This document shows, piece after piece, positions 8,754 through 17,451 of a stretch of DNA of 64,000 nt. How positions within the stretch are numbered: position 1 is the first letter of the stretch; each line of letters opens with the position of its first letter. The position numbers and the translations under genes are program-made. Source of the DNA: CAZIVP01 sp964542915 (GTDB lineage Bacteria; Calditrichota; Calditrichia; Calditrichales; Calditrichaceae); contig CAZIVP010000014.1 in assembly GCA_964542915.1 (NCBI GenBank), positions 1-64,000 on the forward strand, given 5' to 3'. The notes beneath the pieces are model-generated. The model made no database searches. It saw only the letters and a list, made by a program, of their open reading frames with translations, and was not told the DNA's origin.

Positions 8754-8808
8754 TGGAACAATGGAATATGAGACTTTTGGAATGATGGAATAGTGGAATA
8801 ATGGCATT
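8754..8808. repeat. Degenerate TGGAAT-type short tandem repeat
   Basis: The intergenic stretch after hisC contains repeated short units (TGGAACAA, TGGAATAT, TGGAATGA, TGGAATAG, TGGAATAA) spaced 7-9 bases apart. They look like a decayed simple-sequence tract with no coding value. Confidence 0.5.
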
Positions 8809-8951
8809 GGGCTAAAATGAAAATGGGGCGCTTTGTCCTTTTAAAAATGTTGAATCTTTTTCGCAGTTCTCCGGTTTCCCGGCGGTAAAATAGGCAGGGC
8901 TTCTAACGCAGAGCAACCGGAGCATTAACAACAACGGGTCAGGTGTGGTTT

Positions 8952-9866
8952 ATGAAAAACGTCATATCCGCCTCACGGCGCACCGATATACCGGCCTTCT
9001 ACCTGGATTGGTTTAAAGAAAAAATAAAACAGGGCCTCGTCGACGTCCACAATCCGTTTTATCGCCAGAACCGCTTTACGGTCGATTTGCGTCCCGAAGC
9101 GGTTTCGTGGATCGTTTTCTGGTCGCGTAACTACAGCTGCTTCCTGCGCGATCCGTACTTTTTCGACGCTTACCGCCTTTTTTTCCATTTCACCATACTG
9201 CCGCCAACCGTCATGGAGAAAACCTCCGTACAGCCCAAAGCCGCTCTAAAACAAATGGAACAACTTTGCCGTCGCTTTGGTCCGGAACACATCATCTGGC
9301 GCTATGACCCCATTGTGCACTGGCAGGAAGCGAGCGGTGCGATCCACACCAACCACCGGGAACGCCTTTTCAGAAGCCTTTGCCGCACCATCGCTTCGTT
9401 CGGCGTCCGGCGGGTCTATTTCAGTTTTGCCCATCCCTATGCCAAAATTTCCAAACGCATGAAACGATTCATGCCAAAACGCCGGCTGTTCTCGCTCAGC
9501 GTCGAAGCTCAAACCGCCATACTCAATCCCATGATCGAAACGGCGTACGCCAACGGAATGCAATTGCATTCCTGCTGTAACGATACCCTGGCGCAATTGC
9601 CCGGCGTCGAACGCGGCGGGTGCATAAACGGCGCTTTATTGAACCGGCTGCAAGAGGGAGAGCGCGTCAGTGAAGCCAAAACCCCTTCCCGGCAGGATTG
9701 CGGTTGCACGCGTTCCATCGATATTGGCGACTACGTGACACAGCCCTGCAGCTTTGGCTGCATTTATTGCTACGCCAATCCGCGGTTATCGGAGCCCGCG
9801 TCACAACAATCCGCTTCTCTGCCGGCAAACAGATCGCCTGCGGAAAATCCTTTACCTGCGAAATAG
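8952..9866 (+). CDS. DUF1848 family protein
   Basis: The protein belongs to the uncharacterised DUF1848 family. It begins with the family signature ISASRRTDIPAFY and contains HFTILP and IIWRYDPIV blocks typical of a barrel-like fold. Near the C-terminus, DIGDYVTQPCSFGCIYCYAN holds a C-x3-C-x2-C motif of the kind that binds a 4Fe-4S cluster in radical SAM enzymes, although such motifs normally lie near the N-terminus. The ATG at 8952 has AGGTG 6 bases upstream and is preferred over a GTG at 8943. No function is known; an iron-sulfur or radical SAM role is an inference from the cysteines. It stands alone between hisC and rpoN. Confidence 0.85.
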   Translation: MKNVISASRRTDIPAFYLDWFKEKIKQGLVDVHNPFYRQNRFTVDLRPEAVSWIVFWSRNYSCFLRDPYFFDAYRLFFHFTILPPTVMEKTSVQPKAALKQMEQLCRRFGPEHIIWRYDPIVHWQEASGAIHTNHRERLFRSLCRTIASFGVRRVYFSFAHPYAKISKRMKRFMPKRRLFSLSVEAQTAILNPMIETAYANGMQLHSCCNDTLAQLPGVERGGCINGALLNRLQEGERVSEAKTPSRQDCGCTRSIDIGDYVTQPCSFGCIYCYANPRLSEPASQQSASLPANRSPAENPLPAK

Positions 9867-10034
9867 CAATTTATATCTTGACTCAATCCGCTAAAAGTGA
9901 TAAGTTCAGTACATAAATTATGCCAAAAAGAAAAAGTCGGGATTCTGCCTTTAATAAAGCAGCCGGGCCGAACATGGACGCGCACATTATTTGAATGAAC
10001 TATTTGGAAATAATCGGTATTCGGATAGAGCAAT

Positions 10035-11486
10035 ATGATTAATCTTCAGCAAAATTTAAGACTGGAACAACGCTTAACGCCGCAGCAGATTCTGCTCTCG
10101 ACGTTGCTGCAATTGCCGTTGCTCAGTCTCGAACAGAAAATCAAAAGCGAGCTGGAAACGAATCCCGTTTTGGAAGAAGGCGACGAAGAAGAAGAGGAAA
10201 TTGAAAGCAGCGCCGAAGAGGCCGAGGACCTGCAGCAGGAGCTGGAATTACACGATAACAACAATAACGACGACGAATACGACCACAAAGAAATCGAAGA
10301 GGCCCAAAAAGACAACGATCTGGAAGATTTTTTAAACGACCAGGAATCGTACGAAATCCGCATACCCAAGGATAAAAGCCAGGAAGAGTACGACAAACCC
10401 GAAGTGTTTGAACAAACCCTGCCCGAATACCTTCTGGAACAATTACACATACTACCCTTGAACGAAAAAGAAGTCGCCATCGGAGAATTTCTAATCTGGA
10501 ATATTCGTGATAACGGTTATCTGGATACTTCGGTTACGATTGAAGGTGTGGCCAAAATCTTTGAAACCGATGAGCAAACGGTCGAAAAAATCCTGAAAAA
10601 AATCCAGAAAATGGACCCAACCGGCGTTGGGTCGCGCACGTTACAGGAATGCTTGATCGTACAGCTTGAAGAGCGCGAAGAACCGGATGAAACGGCCATG
10701 ACCATTTTAAAAGAACATTTCGACGATTTTAAGAACAAACGTTATCAGAAAATCATCGATAATCTGGCAATCGACAGCGACCGTTTTAATTGCGCACTGG
10801 AACAAATCAAAAGTCTGAATCCCAAACCGGGCGAAGGCTTATTTGACGCCCGCAGTAATTATGTAGTGCCGGATTTCATCGTCGAAAAGGTGGACGACCG
10901 CTTTGTGGTAACCTTAAACGAATGGAACATACCGCCGTTACGCATCAGCCCGACGTACAAAAAAATGCTGTTTAACAGAAAAAAGACGGACAAAGACACG
11001 CGGCAGTACATCCGCAAAAAGGTGGAATCGGCGCGCTGGTTTATCACTTCCATTTATCAGCGCCGTATGACCATGTTGCGTGTGATGGAAGCCATTATTG
11101 AAAAGCAGCGCGACTTTTTCGAAAAAGGTCCCGACCATATCAAGCCGCTCATCATGCGCGAAATCGCCGAAATGATCGAGATGGATATATCAACCGTCAG
11201 CCGCGTCGCCAATGGTAAATACGTACAAACCGATTACGGCGTATTCGAACTCAAATACTTCTTTAACGAACGCATCGAGAACGAAGAAGGCGAAGAAATC
11301 TCCACCCGCAAGATCAAAAACCGCATCAAAGAACTGATCGACGAGGAAGACGTAAAAAAACCGCTCAGCGACGACAAACTATCCCAAATTCTTAAAAGCG
11401 AGGGCTTTCCTATCGCCCGCCGCACCGTGGCCAAATACCGGGAACAACTACAAATCCCGGTGGCGCGCCTGCGTCGCGGACTTTAA
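10035..11486 (+). CDS. rpoN: RNA polymerase sigma-54 factor
   Basis: RpoN directs core polymerase to promoters with -24/-12 elements and needs an AAA+ activator. The order of domains is standard: a glutamine- and leucine-rich activator-interaction region (residues 1-45), a strongly acidic linker (50-125), core-binding domain, helix-turn-helix around residues 370-400 (EMDISTVSRVANGKY), and the diagnostic RpoN box ARRTVAKYREQL at 461-472. Length (483 aa) is normal. Its activator in this window is the NtrC-type regulator at 38532-39881, and a possible sigma-54 promoter lies at 42679-42694. A weak TTGACT/TAAGTT pair about 140 bases upstream could be its own promoter. Confidence 0.96.
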   Translation: MINLQQNLRLEQRLTPQQILLSTLLQLPLLSLEQKIKSELETNPVLEEGDEEEEEIESSAEEAEDLQQELELHDNNNNDDEYDHKEIEEAQKDNDLEDFLNDQESYEIRIPKDKSQEEYDKPEVFEQTLPEYLLEQLHILPLNEKEVAIGEFLIWNIRDNGYLDTSVTIEGVAKIFETDEQTVEKILKKIQKMDPTGVGSRTLQECLIVQLEEREEPDETAMTILKEHFDDFKNKRYQKIIDNLAIDSDRFNCALEQIKSLNPKPGEGLFDARSNYVVPDFIVEKVDDRFVVTLNEWNIPPLRISPTYKKMLFNRKKTDKDTRQYIRKKVESARWFITSIYQRRMTMLRVMEAIIEKQRDFFEKGPDHIKPLIMREIAEMIEMDISTVSRVANGKYVQTDYGVFELKYFFNERIENEEGEEISTRKIKNRIKELIDEEDVKKPLSDDKLSQILKSEGFPIARRTVAKYREQLQIPVARLRRGL

Positions 11487-11808
11487 TCTTTTCCATCCAA
11501 TGATCTCCCGGTTTGAGTCCGACTCGAAGCCCCACGCCTTATGGCATTGCATCATTTTTACTTTAAATCTTTCTCAACTAAAAAAATAATGGATTACCGC
11601 AGCCCTTAATACGAGAGATTCCGAATCGCGCCAGCTTTTCATCTCATACAATTGGAATTGGATAGCGAATAAAAGCCGCAATAATCGTACGTGGCGTTAA
11701 AATTCCGCCCGCCGGCCACAGCGGCTTTTAATCGAACGCTTTTTATATTATCTTACGGGTTTCGTTGCAAATGGATGGAATGCATTTAAAAGGAAGGACA
11801 GCGTTACG
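11487..11808. other. Intergenic stretch with a long-range inverted repeat
   Basis: No gene is visible in these 322 bases between rpoN and hslV. AAAAGCCGC at 11671-11679 is repeated inverted as GCGGCTTTT at 11721-11729, and the 41 bases between them contain GGCG/CGCC runs that could extend the structure. It could be a terminator for rpoN or part of the hslV leader. No CIRCE element was seen. Confidence 0.45.
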
Positions 11809-12360
11809 ATGAAAACGAACATACAGCCCTATCACGCAACGACCATTCTCGGCGTTCGCCATAACGGTCAGGTCGCATTGGCCAGCGACGGTCAGGTGAC
11901 CATGGGCGAAACGGTAATGAAGCATTCGGCCAATAAAATTCGTCGCCTTTACAATCAAAATATTATCGCAGGTTTTGCCGGTGCGGCCGCCGACGCCTTT
12001 ACTCTGTTCGAACGCTTCGAGCAGAAACTGGAGCGCTACTCGGGCAATTTACCCAAGTCCGCGGTGGAGCTTGCCAAAGATTGGCGTTCTGATCGCTATC
12101 TGCGTCGATTGGAGGCACTGCTGGCCGTGATGGACAAAGATTACACGTTTATTATTTCCGGGACCGGCGATATCATCGAACCGGACGACGCATTAGCCGC
12201 CATCGGATCCGGCGGAGGCTTTGCCCTGGCGGCGGCGCGCAGTCTTATCAAATATTCAACATTATCCGCCGAAGAAATCGCAAGAGAAGCCATGCGGATT
12301 GCTTCTGAAATTTGTATTTATACCAATGCCAATATTACGGTAGAGGTTTTAGAATCGTAA
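11809..12360 (+). CDS. hslV: ATP-dependent protease subunit HslV
   Basis: HslV is the peptidase of the bacterial HslVU (ClpQY) protease and forms a double hexamer in the cytoplasm. The 183-residue protein has TTILGVRHNG, whose first threonine (about residue 11) becomes the N-terminal nucleophile after removal of a short propeptide, followed by ASDGQVTMGE and AGFAGAAADAF, all typical. The propeptide is longer than the single Met of many homologues. Stop and next start (hslU) are 13 bases apart with GGAG between, so the two are an operon. Confidence 0.96.
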   Translation: MKTNIQPYHATTILGVRHNGQVALASDGQVTMGETVMKHSANKIRRLYNQNIIAGFAGAAADAFTLFERFEQKLERYSGNLPKSAVELAKDWRSDRYLRRLEALLAVMDKDYTFIISGTGDIIEPDDALAAIGSGGGFALAAARSLIKYSTLSAEEIAREAMRIASEICIYTNANITVEVLES

Positions 12361-12373
12361 GGAGCGCAATACT

Positions 12374-13738
12374 ATGAAAATAAGTGAATTAACACCGCAA
12401 CAAATCGTAACCGAATTAGATAAATACATCATCGGCCAGGACCGGGCCAAAAAAATGGTCGCTATTGCCCTGCGTAACCGCTGGCGCCGGCAACAGGTTA
12501 GAGAAGACCTGCGCGAAGAGATCATGCCGAATAACATTATTTTGATCGGTCCGACGGGCGTGGGTAAGACGGAAATCTCGCGAAGACTGGCGCGACTCGC
12601 CAACGCCCCCTTCATCAAGGTGGAAGCCTCCAAATTCACCGAAGTGGGCTATGTGGGACGCGATGTGGAATCGATCATTCGCGACCTGGTCGAAATCAGC
12701 GTCCAGATGGTGCGCGAAGAAAAAACCAAAGAGGTGGAAGGCAAAGCCCGGGAGCATGCCATCGAACGCGTACTGGATATTTTGCTGCCGCCGATTAAAA
12801 ACGAATCCAAGCCCGTGGGTGAAATGGAAGAAGGCGATGAGCTGGAGCTGCGCCATCAGCGAACGCGCGAAAAACTGCGCGCCCAGCTTAACGAGGGCAA
12901 ACTGGATAACCGCCAGGTGGAAATTGACGTGCCCAGCGACCGAAGCTCCATGATGCAAATCTTCTCGCCGATGGGAATCGAAGAGATGGGCATGAACCTG
13001 CAGGATATTTTCGGCGGTATGATGCCCAAAAAGATGAAAAAACGACGCACCACCGTGCCCGAGGCCATCAAAATTCTAACCCAGCAGGAAGCGCAAAAAT
13101 TAATCGATATGGAAGAAGTTACCCGCGAGGCCATCAAACGGGCTGAAAACTCCGGGATCGTTTTCCTGGATGAAATCGATAAAATATCCGGTCCGTCTGC
13201 CGGTAAACAGGGTCCCGATGTATCGCGCGAGGGCGTTCAACGCGATCTTCTGCCGGTGGTGGAGGGTACTTCGGTCGTAACCAAATACGGAATGGTCAAA
13301 ACCGATCATATTTTGTTCATCGCTTCCGGCGCTTTTCATACCAGCAAGCCATCGGATCTGATTCCGGAGATGCAGGGCCGGTTTCCCATTCGCGTGGAAC
13401 TGAACAGCCTTTCCGAAGATGATTTCGTGCGCATTCTTACCGAACCCAAAAACGCTCTGATCAAACAATACCAGGCCCTGTTGCAAACGGAAGAGGTACC
13501 GCTGGAATTCACCGAAGACGGCCTCTGCGAAATCGCCCGTATCGCCACACTGGTCAATACCCGTACGGAGAATATCGGAGCGCGCCGTCTTCATACCATC
13601 ATGTCCACATTACTGGAAGAAATTCTTTACATTATCCCCGAAGAAAAGCCGGATTCGATCGTGATCGACGGCGAAAAGGTGAAAGAAACACTCAAATCGG
13701 TTGTGGAAAATGAAGATTTGAGTCGATATATCCTGTAA
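12374..13738 (+). CDS. hslU: ATP-dependent protease ATPase subunit HslU
   Basis: HslU is the AAA+ unfoldase ring that feeds substrates into HslV. The 454-residue protein shows Walker A GPTGVGKT at residues 59-66, Walker B IVFLDEIDK at about 257-265, the family-specific I-domain between them (~100-245, including DIFGGMMPKK), the arginine-finger region ENIGARRLHTI near residue 400, and the C-terminal DLSRYIL tail that docks into HslV. The KYIIGQDRAKK start is also diagnostic. Length is normal. It follows hslV by 13 bases. Confidence 0.97.
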   Translation: MKISELTPQQIVTELDKYIIGQDRAKKMVAIALRNRWRRQQVREDLREEIMPNNIILIGPTGVGKTEISRRLARLANAPFIKVEASKFTEVGYVGRDVESIIRDLVEISVQMVREEKTKEVEGKAREHAIERVLDILLPPIKNESKPVGEMEEGDELELRHQRTREKLRAQLNEGKLDNRQVEIDVPSDRSSMMQIFSPMGIEEMGMNLQDIFGGMMPKKMKKRRTTVPEAIKILTQQEAQKLIDMEEVTREAIKRAENSGIVFLDEIDKISGPSAGKQGPDVSREGVQRDLLPVVEGTSVVTKYGMVKTDHILFIASGAFHTSKPSDLIPEMQGRFPIRVELNSLSEDDFVRILTEPKNALIKQYQALLQTEEVPLEFTEDGLCEIARIATLVNTRTENIGARRLHTIMSTLLEEILYIIPEEKPDSIVIDGEKVKETLKSVVENEDLSRYIL

Positions 13739-13900
13739 AGATTCCACCATTGTGTGGTAGTCGGAACGTCTGTACATACACTTGACGATTCGCCTGTTTT
13801 TATTCGAACGGAATCGTGTTTTAAAGTAAATTGTAACTGTTTTTGATATACAAACACATACGAAAAGGTACATGAAAACGCATATTTTTCGGAGGTTCCT

Positions 13901-14818
13901 TTGAACAAAGATTTCATTTCAATCGCCGATTATAGCAGAGAAGATATCGAAGCCATTTTCGATCTGACCGCGGAATTGAAAGAGAAAACCAAACGCGGTG
14001 AATCCCATCATCGATGCAAGGGTAAGACAATGGCCATGATCTTTGCCAAACCGTCCGCCCGCACCCGTATCTCGTTCGAAACCGGTATGTACCAGCTCGG
14101 CGGCTACGCTCTCTATCTCTCTCCCAATGATATCGGCGTCGGAAAACGCGAAGCTGTAAAAGACGTGGCGCAGGTGGTTTCACGCTATAACGATATCATC
14201 ATGGCCCGCTTGTTCGATCACCGCCATATGGAAGAATTGGCGGAATTCGCATCGGCGCCTGTTATAAACGGATTGACCGATTACAACCACCCCTGCCAGA
14301 TCATGGCCGATATTTACACCGTTAAAGAACACCGCAAAAATCTCGACGACCTCAAGGTGACCTATATCGGCGACGGCAATAATGTGGCCAACTCCTGGAT
14401 TAACCTCGCTTCCAAATTACCGATGCATCTGGTTATCTGTTCGCCCTCGGGTTATGAACCGAACGCCGAAACGTTGCAACGTACCCGCGACGCCGGCATC
14501 AGCAAAGTGGAACTGGTGGCCGATCCGCAACGGGCCGTCGAAGATGCGGATGTGGTTTATACGGATGTCTGGGCCAGCATGGGGCAGGAAGCCGAAGCGG
14601 AACAACGCAAACAGGTCTTTTTACCTTACCAGGTCAACAGTACGCTGATGGCGCACGCCCGCAAGGACGCTCTGGTGATGCACTGCCTTCCTGCCCACCG
14701 CGGCGAGGAAATCACCGATGAGGTGCTGGACGGCCCGCAATCCATCGTATTCGACGAGGCTGAAAATCGCATGCATGTCCAGAAAGGAATTATTGTGAAA
14801 TTATTGGAAAATGTCTGA
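13901..14818 (+). CDS. argF: Ornithine carbamoyltransferase
   Basis: ArgF makes citrulline from ornithine and carbamoyl phosphate in arginine synthesis. The 305-residue protein carries the carbamoyl-phosphate site SARTR at 52-56 (the usual form is S-T-R-T-R), DYNHPCQI near residue 128-135, and the ornithine-site HCLPAHRGEEI near residue 260. The start is TTG at 13901, chosen because GGAGG lies 5 bases upstream and no ATG is available. Its stop is only 3 bases before the next gene, which starts a cell-surface polysaccharide unit, so the two may be co-transcribed. No other arg genes are nearby. Confidence 0.94.
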   Translation: MNKDFISIADYSREDIEAIFDLTAELKEKTKRGESHHRCKGKTMAMIFAKPSARTRISFETGMYQLGGYALYLSPNDIGVGKREAVKDVAQVVSRYNDIIMARLFDHRHMEELAEFASAPVINGLTDYNHPCQIMADIYTVKEHRKNLDDLKVTYIGDGNNVANSWINLASKLPMHLVICSPSGYEPNAETLQRTRDAGISKVELVADPQRAVEDADVVYTDVWASMGQEAEAEQRKQVFLPYQVNSTLMAHARKDALVMHCLPAHRGEEITDEVLDGPQSIVFDEAENRMHVQKGIIVKLLENV

Positions 14819-14821
14819 TCT

Positions 14822-15841
14822 ATGCCCGGGAATGCTTCCGCATTTACCATTCGTGAAATCGATTCCGCATCATTTGAAAGCTGGGACCGATTTGTATTAA
14901 CAACGCCGGCGGGCGCCCTGTTTAACACCAGCCGCTGGGCCCGTCTCATCGAATCCGTTTTCGGGCGGCGCTTCCGGATCATCACGGCTCAGAAGGATAA
15001 TCATATTTACGGCGGCATGCTTATTTGGCCCAAAACCTACGCGGGCATACCCATTATCACCCATCCGCCGGCGACGCGCTATCAGGGCATCCTGCTGAGA
15101 AATTCTCAAAACAAGAAGCCGTCCGGCCGCATCGCCCAATACCATGCGGTCATGGCGCCGTTAATCGATTATCTCAAAAAGCATTATGCGTTTATTGACA
15201 TGACCCTGCCGCCGCTACTGGACGATACCCGACCATTTCAGTGGCGTGCTTTTGAGGTACAGCCGACCTATACCTATCGCTTCCCCGTTAAACCGTTTGA
15301 TGATTTGAAGCAACAATTTAGCCAGGCCCTGCGGCGTAAACTGAATCTTGCGGAAAAGGCCGATCTGCGCGTTTACGCTTCCAAGGATACGACGAAGCTG
15401 GCGGCGTTTATCCGTCAAAGCTATGCGTACCACCAACTCGCCCCGCCCATTCCCTACAAGCTCATGCCCGTTTTATTCAACGCCATACTGGATGCAGAGA
15501 TGGGAGAACTCTGTTACCTGAGCGACGCCGGACAGGATGTCGCCGGTTTGCTCGTTCTGCACGATGAACGCAGCGTGTACGCCTACTTTTCCGGTATGGA
15601 TGTTAATCGACGCAAACAGAACGATACGGAATATCTGCACGCCAAGATACTGGATAACCCGGATTTTGTGGGAAAAACCTTCGACTTTTTGGGATGCAAC
15701 ACGCCCGCCTTCGAACAATTTAAACGAAGTTTCGGCGGCGAATTGCAACCACATTTTAAAATTCTTTATTACCGGAACGCTTTTATCCGGACGCTGACGG
15801 CGCTTAAATTAAAACGCATGCAAAAAAGACGCGGTCTCTGA
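14822..15841 (+). CDS. FemAB/GNAT-fold acyltransferase-like protein
   Basis: The 339-residue protein resembles FemAB-like or GNAT-fold (Acetyltransf_6) proteins found in exopolysaccharide and peptidoglycan gene clusters, where they transfer an acyl or aminoacyl group. Supporting features are WARLIESVFGRRFRII, a central basic segment around LRRKLNLAEKADLRV, and a second-half YAYFSGMDVNRRK / FDFLGCNTPAFEQFKRSFGG pattern typical of this group. No signal peptide is present, so it acts in the cytoplasm. It starts 3 bases after argF and ends 11 bases before the deacetylase gene. The exact substrate cannot be told. Confidence 0.75.
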   Translation: MPGNASAFTIREIDSASFESWDRFVLTTPAGALFNTSRWARLIESVFGRRFRIITAQKDNHIYGGMLIWPKTYAGIPIITHPPATRYQGILLRNSQNKKPSGRIAQYHAVMAPLIDYLKKHYAFIDMTLPPLLDDTRPFQWRAFEVQPTYTYRFPVKPFDDLKQQFSQALRRKLNLAEKADLRVYASKDTTKLAAFIRQSYAYHQLAPPIPYKLMPVLFNAILDAEMGELCYLSDAGQDVAGLLVLHDERSVYAYFSGMDVNRRKQNDTEYLHAKILDNPDFVGKTFDFLGCNTPAFEQFKRSFGGELQPHFKILYYRNAFIRTLTALKLKRMQKRRGL

Positions 15842-15852
15842 AAGGCGCCGGT

Positions 15853-17451
15853 ATGTGGATACAACTTGTGAAAAGCCCGGCCATCGGCGCCGCGGAAAGA
15901 CATACCATCGAGAATATGTTGGACCGCCTGGGCTATTTTTACCAATGGAGGGACGAAACGCAACTAAATGCCAGTGTCCTCACATTGCTATACCATTCCC
16001 AATTCAAGCCTCTGACCGAGGCGATCTTCTACATTCCGCAATACAAACGTCTTTCGGCGTTGTCCGCTGATGAACTCTGGCATGAAACCGATTTTGAAGG
16101 CAAAACATTGCCCGTCCTCGGACGGCGATCACTGCAATTACCGCGGAATCATTCGGCTTCCGGATTTGAATTCGACCTGATTGCCAATGTGTATTATCAC
16201 TTATTCCGGGTTGAAGAGAAGGCAGTAAACCATCCCGACGAAATGGACCGGGAGATTTCGGATAGCGTGTTATACAAATACGGGCAATTCACTATTCCGG
16301 TGGTCGATTACTTCTACCGCTGGTTTCAAAAGCGCCTGGAAGAAAGCGCGCAAAAGAATAATCGCATACTCGTGCGTAAAGCAGTGTATCCCTCCGGCGA
16401 ACCCTTTGGCATTGCCCTGACCCACGATGTGGATTTCATCCGCGCCTACCATCCGCTGAAGAAATTTTTAAAAAAATTAACAGCTTCACTATCGCAAAAT
16501 CGTAACGCTAGCCGGTCCATCGAAGAAAAAGACAAGGCCTACTGGGCGTTCCATCGCATTCTACCCTTTTATGAAGAGCGCAATATCCGCGCCACGTTCT
16601 TCTTTCTGGCGCGCTACAGCGAAAACGGACACTTCCGCTATCGCATCCGCTCCGGACGCCTACGCCGCTTATTCAGGCAGCTCAAAGAAACCGGCCATGA
16701 AATCGGTCTACATCCCAGCCGTTACGCGTTTGAACATCCACGACGTTATTTCCGCGAAAAACGTAAACTACAAAACGTCACCGACTGCCCGATCGCCGGC
16801 ATGCGCCACCATTATCTGCGCGGTACATTTCCGCAAATCTGGCGCATCGCACAATCGTTGCAGCTATCGTACGACGCCACGATGGTTTATCGCGACTTCA
16901 GCGGTTTCCGGGCCGGGGTGAGCCATCCCTATCCGACCTTCGACCATGAGACACAGGAATCCTACGATGTGTACGAATGCCCCACGCTCTTTTTCGAGCA
17001 TACATTGCCACAAAAAGGAACGGATCGCGACGGCGCCGTAAACGTCTTAGGGCAGATACTCGAAGAGGTAAAGGCGGCGGGGGGATTAATGAATGTACTC
17101 TGGCACAGCGGCGCCATGTTTCGCCCGCCCTTCGCCGAAACCTGGAACGCCCTGTTGGAAACGCTCCGAAAACAGTCCGCTTTTTGGGCGCCTCTGCAGG
17201 AACAGGTTCAATGGCTCCGACAGCGAAAATCGATTTCGCTGCTACATCTCCAGCAAGATGGGCGACGCAGCCATCTGACCCTGCATCTGCCGTCCCATCC
17301 GGAACGATTGGCGCTGGACGCCTGCGGTCGATCATGCTCCATGTCGGCAACCACGCCCGGCATTGACATTCATAAAACAAACGATTGTTTCGTGATCGAA
17401 AATAAAACATACGCAAGCGAAATTCATGTAACCGTCGAAGATCATGGCTAA
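15853..17451 (+). CDS. Polysaccharide deacetylase family protein
   Basis: This 532-residue protein has a carbohydrate esterase 4-like NodB fold in its middle: ALTHDVDFIRAYHPL supplies the first Asp pair and TGHEIGLHPSRYAFEHP the His-x-x-x-His metal site. A long N-terminal region (~170 residues) and a C-terminal region (~100 residues) flank it, a layout seen in deacetylases of surface-polysaccharide clusters. No signal peptide is evident. It probably removes N-acetyl groups from a polysaccharide or its lipid-linked precursor. The gene overlaps the following glycosyltransferase by 8 bases, so they are translated together. Confidence 0.82.
   Translation: MWIQLVKSPAIGAAERHTIENMLDRLGYFYQWRDETQLNASVLTLLYHSQFKPLTEAIFYIPQYKRLSALSADELWHETDFEGKTLPVLGRRSLQLPRNHSASGFEFDLIANVYYHLFRVEEKAVNHPDEMDREISDSVLYKYGQFTIPVVDYFYRWFQKRLEESAQKNNRILVRKAVYPSGEPFGIALTHDVDFIRAYHPLKKFLKKLTASLSQNRNASRSIEEKDKAYWAFHRILPFYEERNIRATFFFLARYSENGHFRYRIRSGRLRRLFRQLKETGHEIGLHPSRYAFEHPRRYFREKRKLQNVTDCPIAGMRHHYLRGTFPQIWRIAQSLQLSYDATMVYRDFSGFRAGVSHPYPTFDHETQESYDVYECPTLFFEHTLPQKGTDRDGAVNVLGQILEEVKAAGGLMNVLWHSGAMFRPPFAETWNALLETLRKQSAFWAPLQEQVQWLRQRKSISLLHLQQDGRRSHLTLHLPSHPERLALDACGRSCSMSATTPGIDIHKTNDCFVIENKTYASEIHVTVEDHG

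Noticed and set aside
11487..11808. tRNA or small RNA gene before hslV
   Set aside because: No cloverleaf, no T-loop sequence and no CCA-type end; only one long-range inverted repeat.
11730..11808. CIRCE or other heat-shock operator before hslVU
   Set aside because: No TTAGCACTC-type inverted repeat is present.
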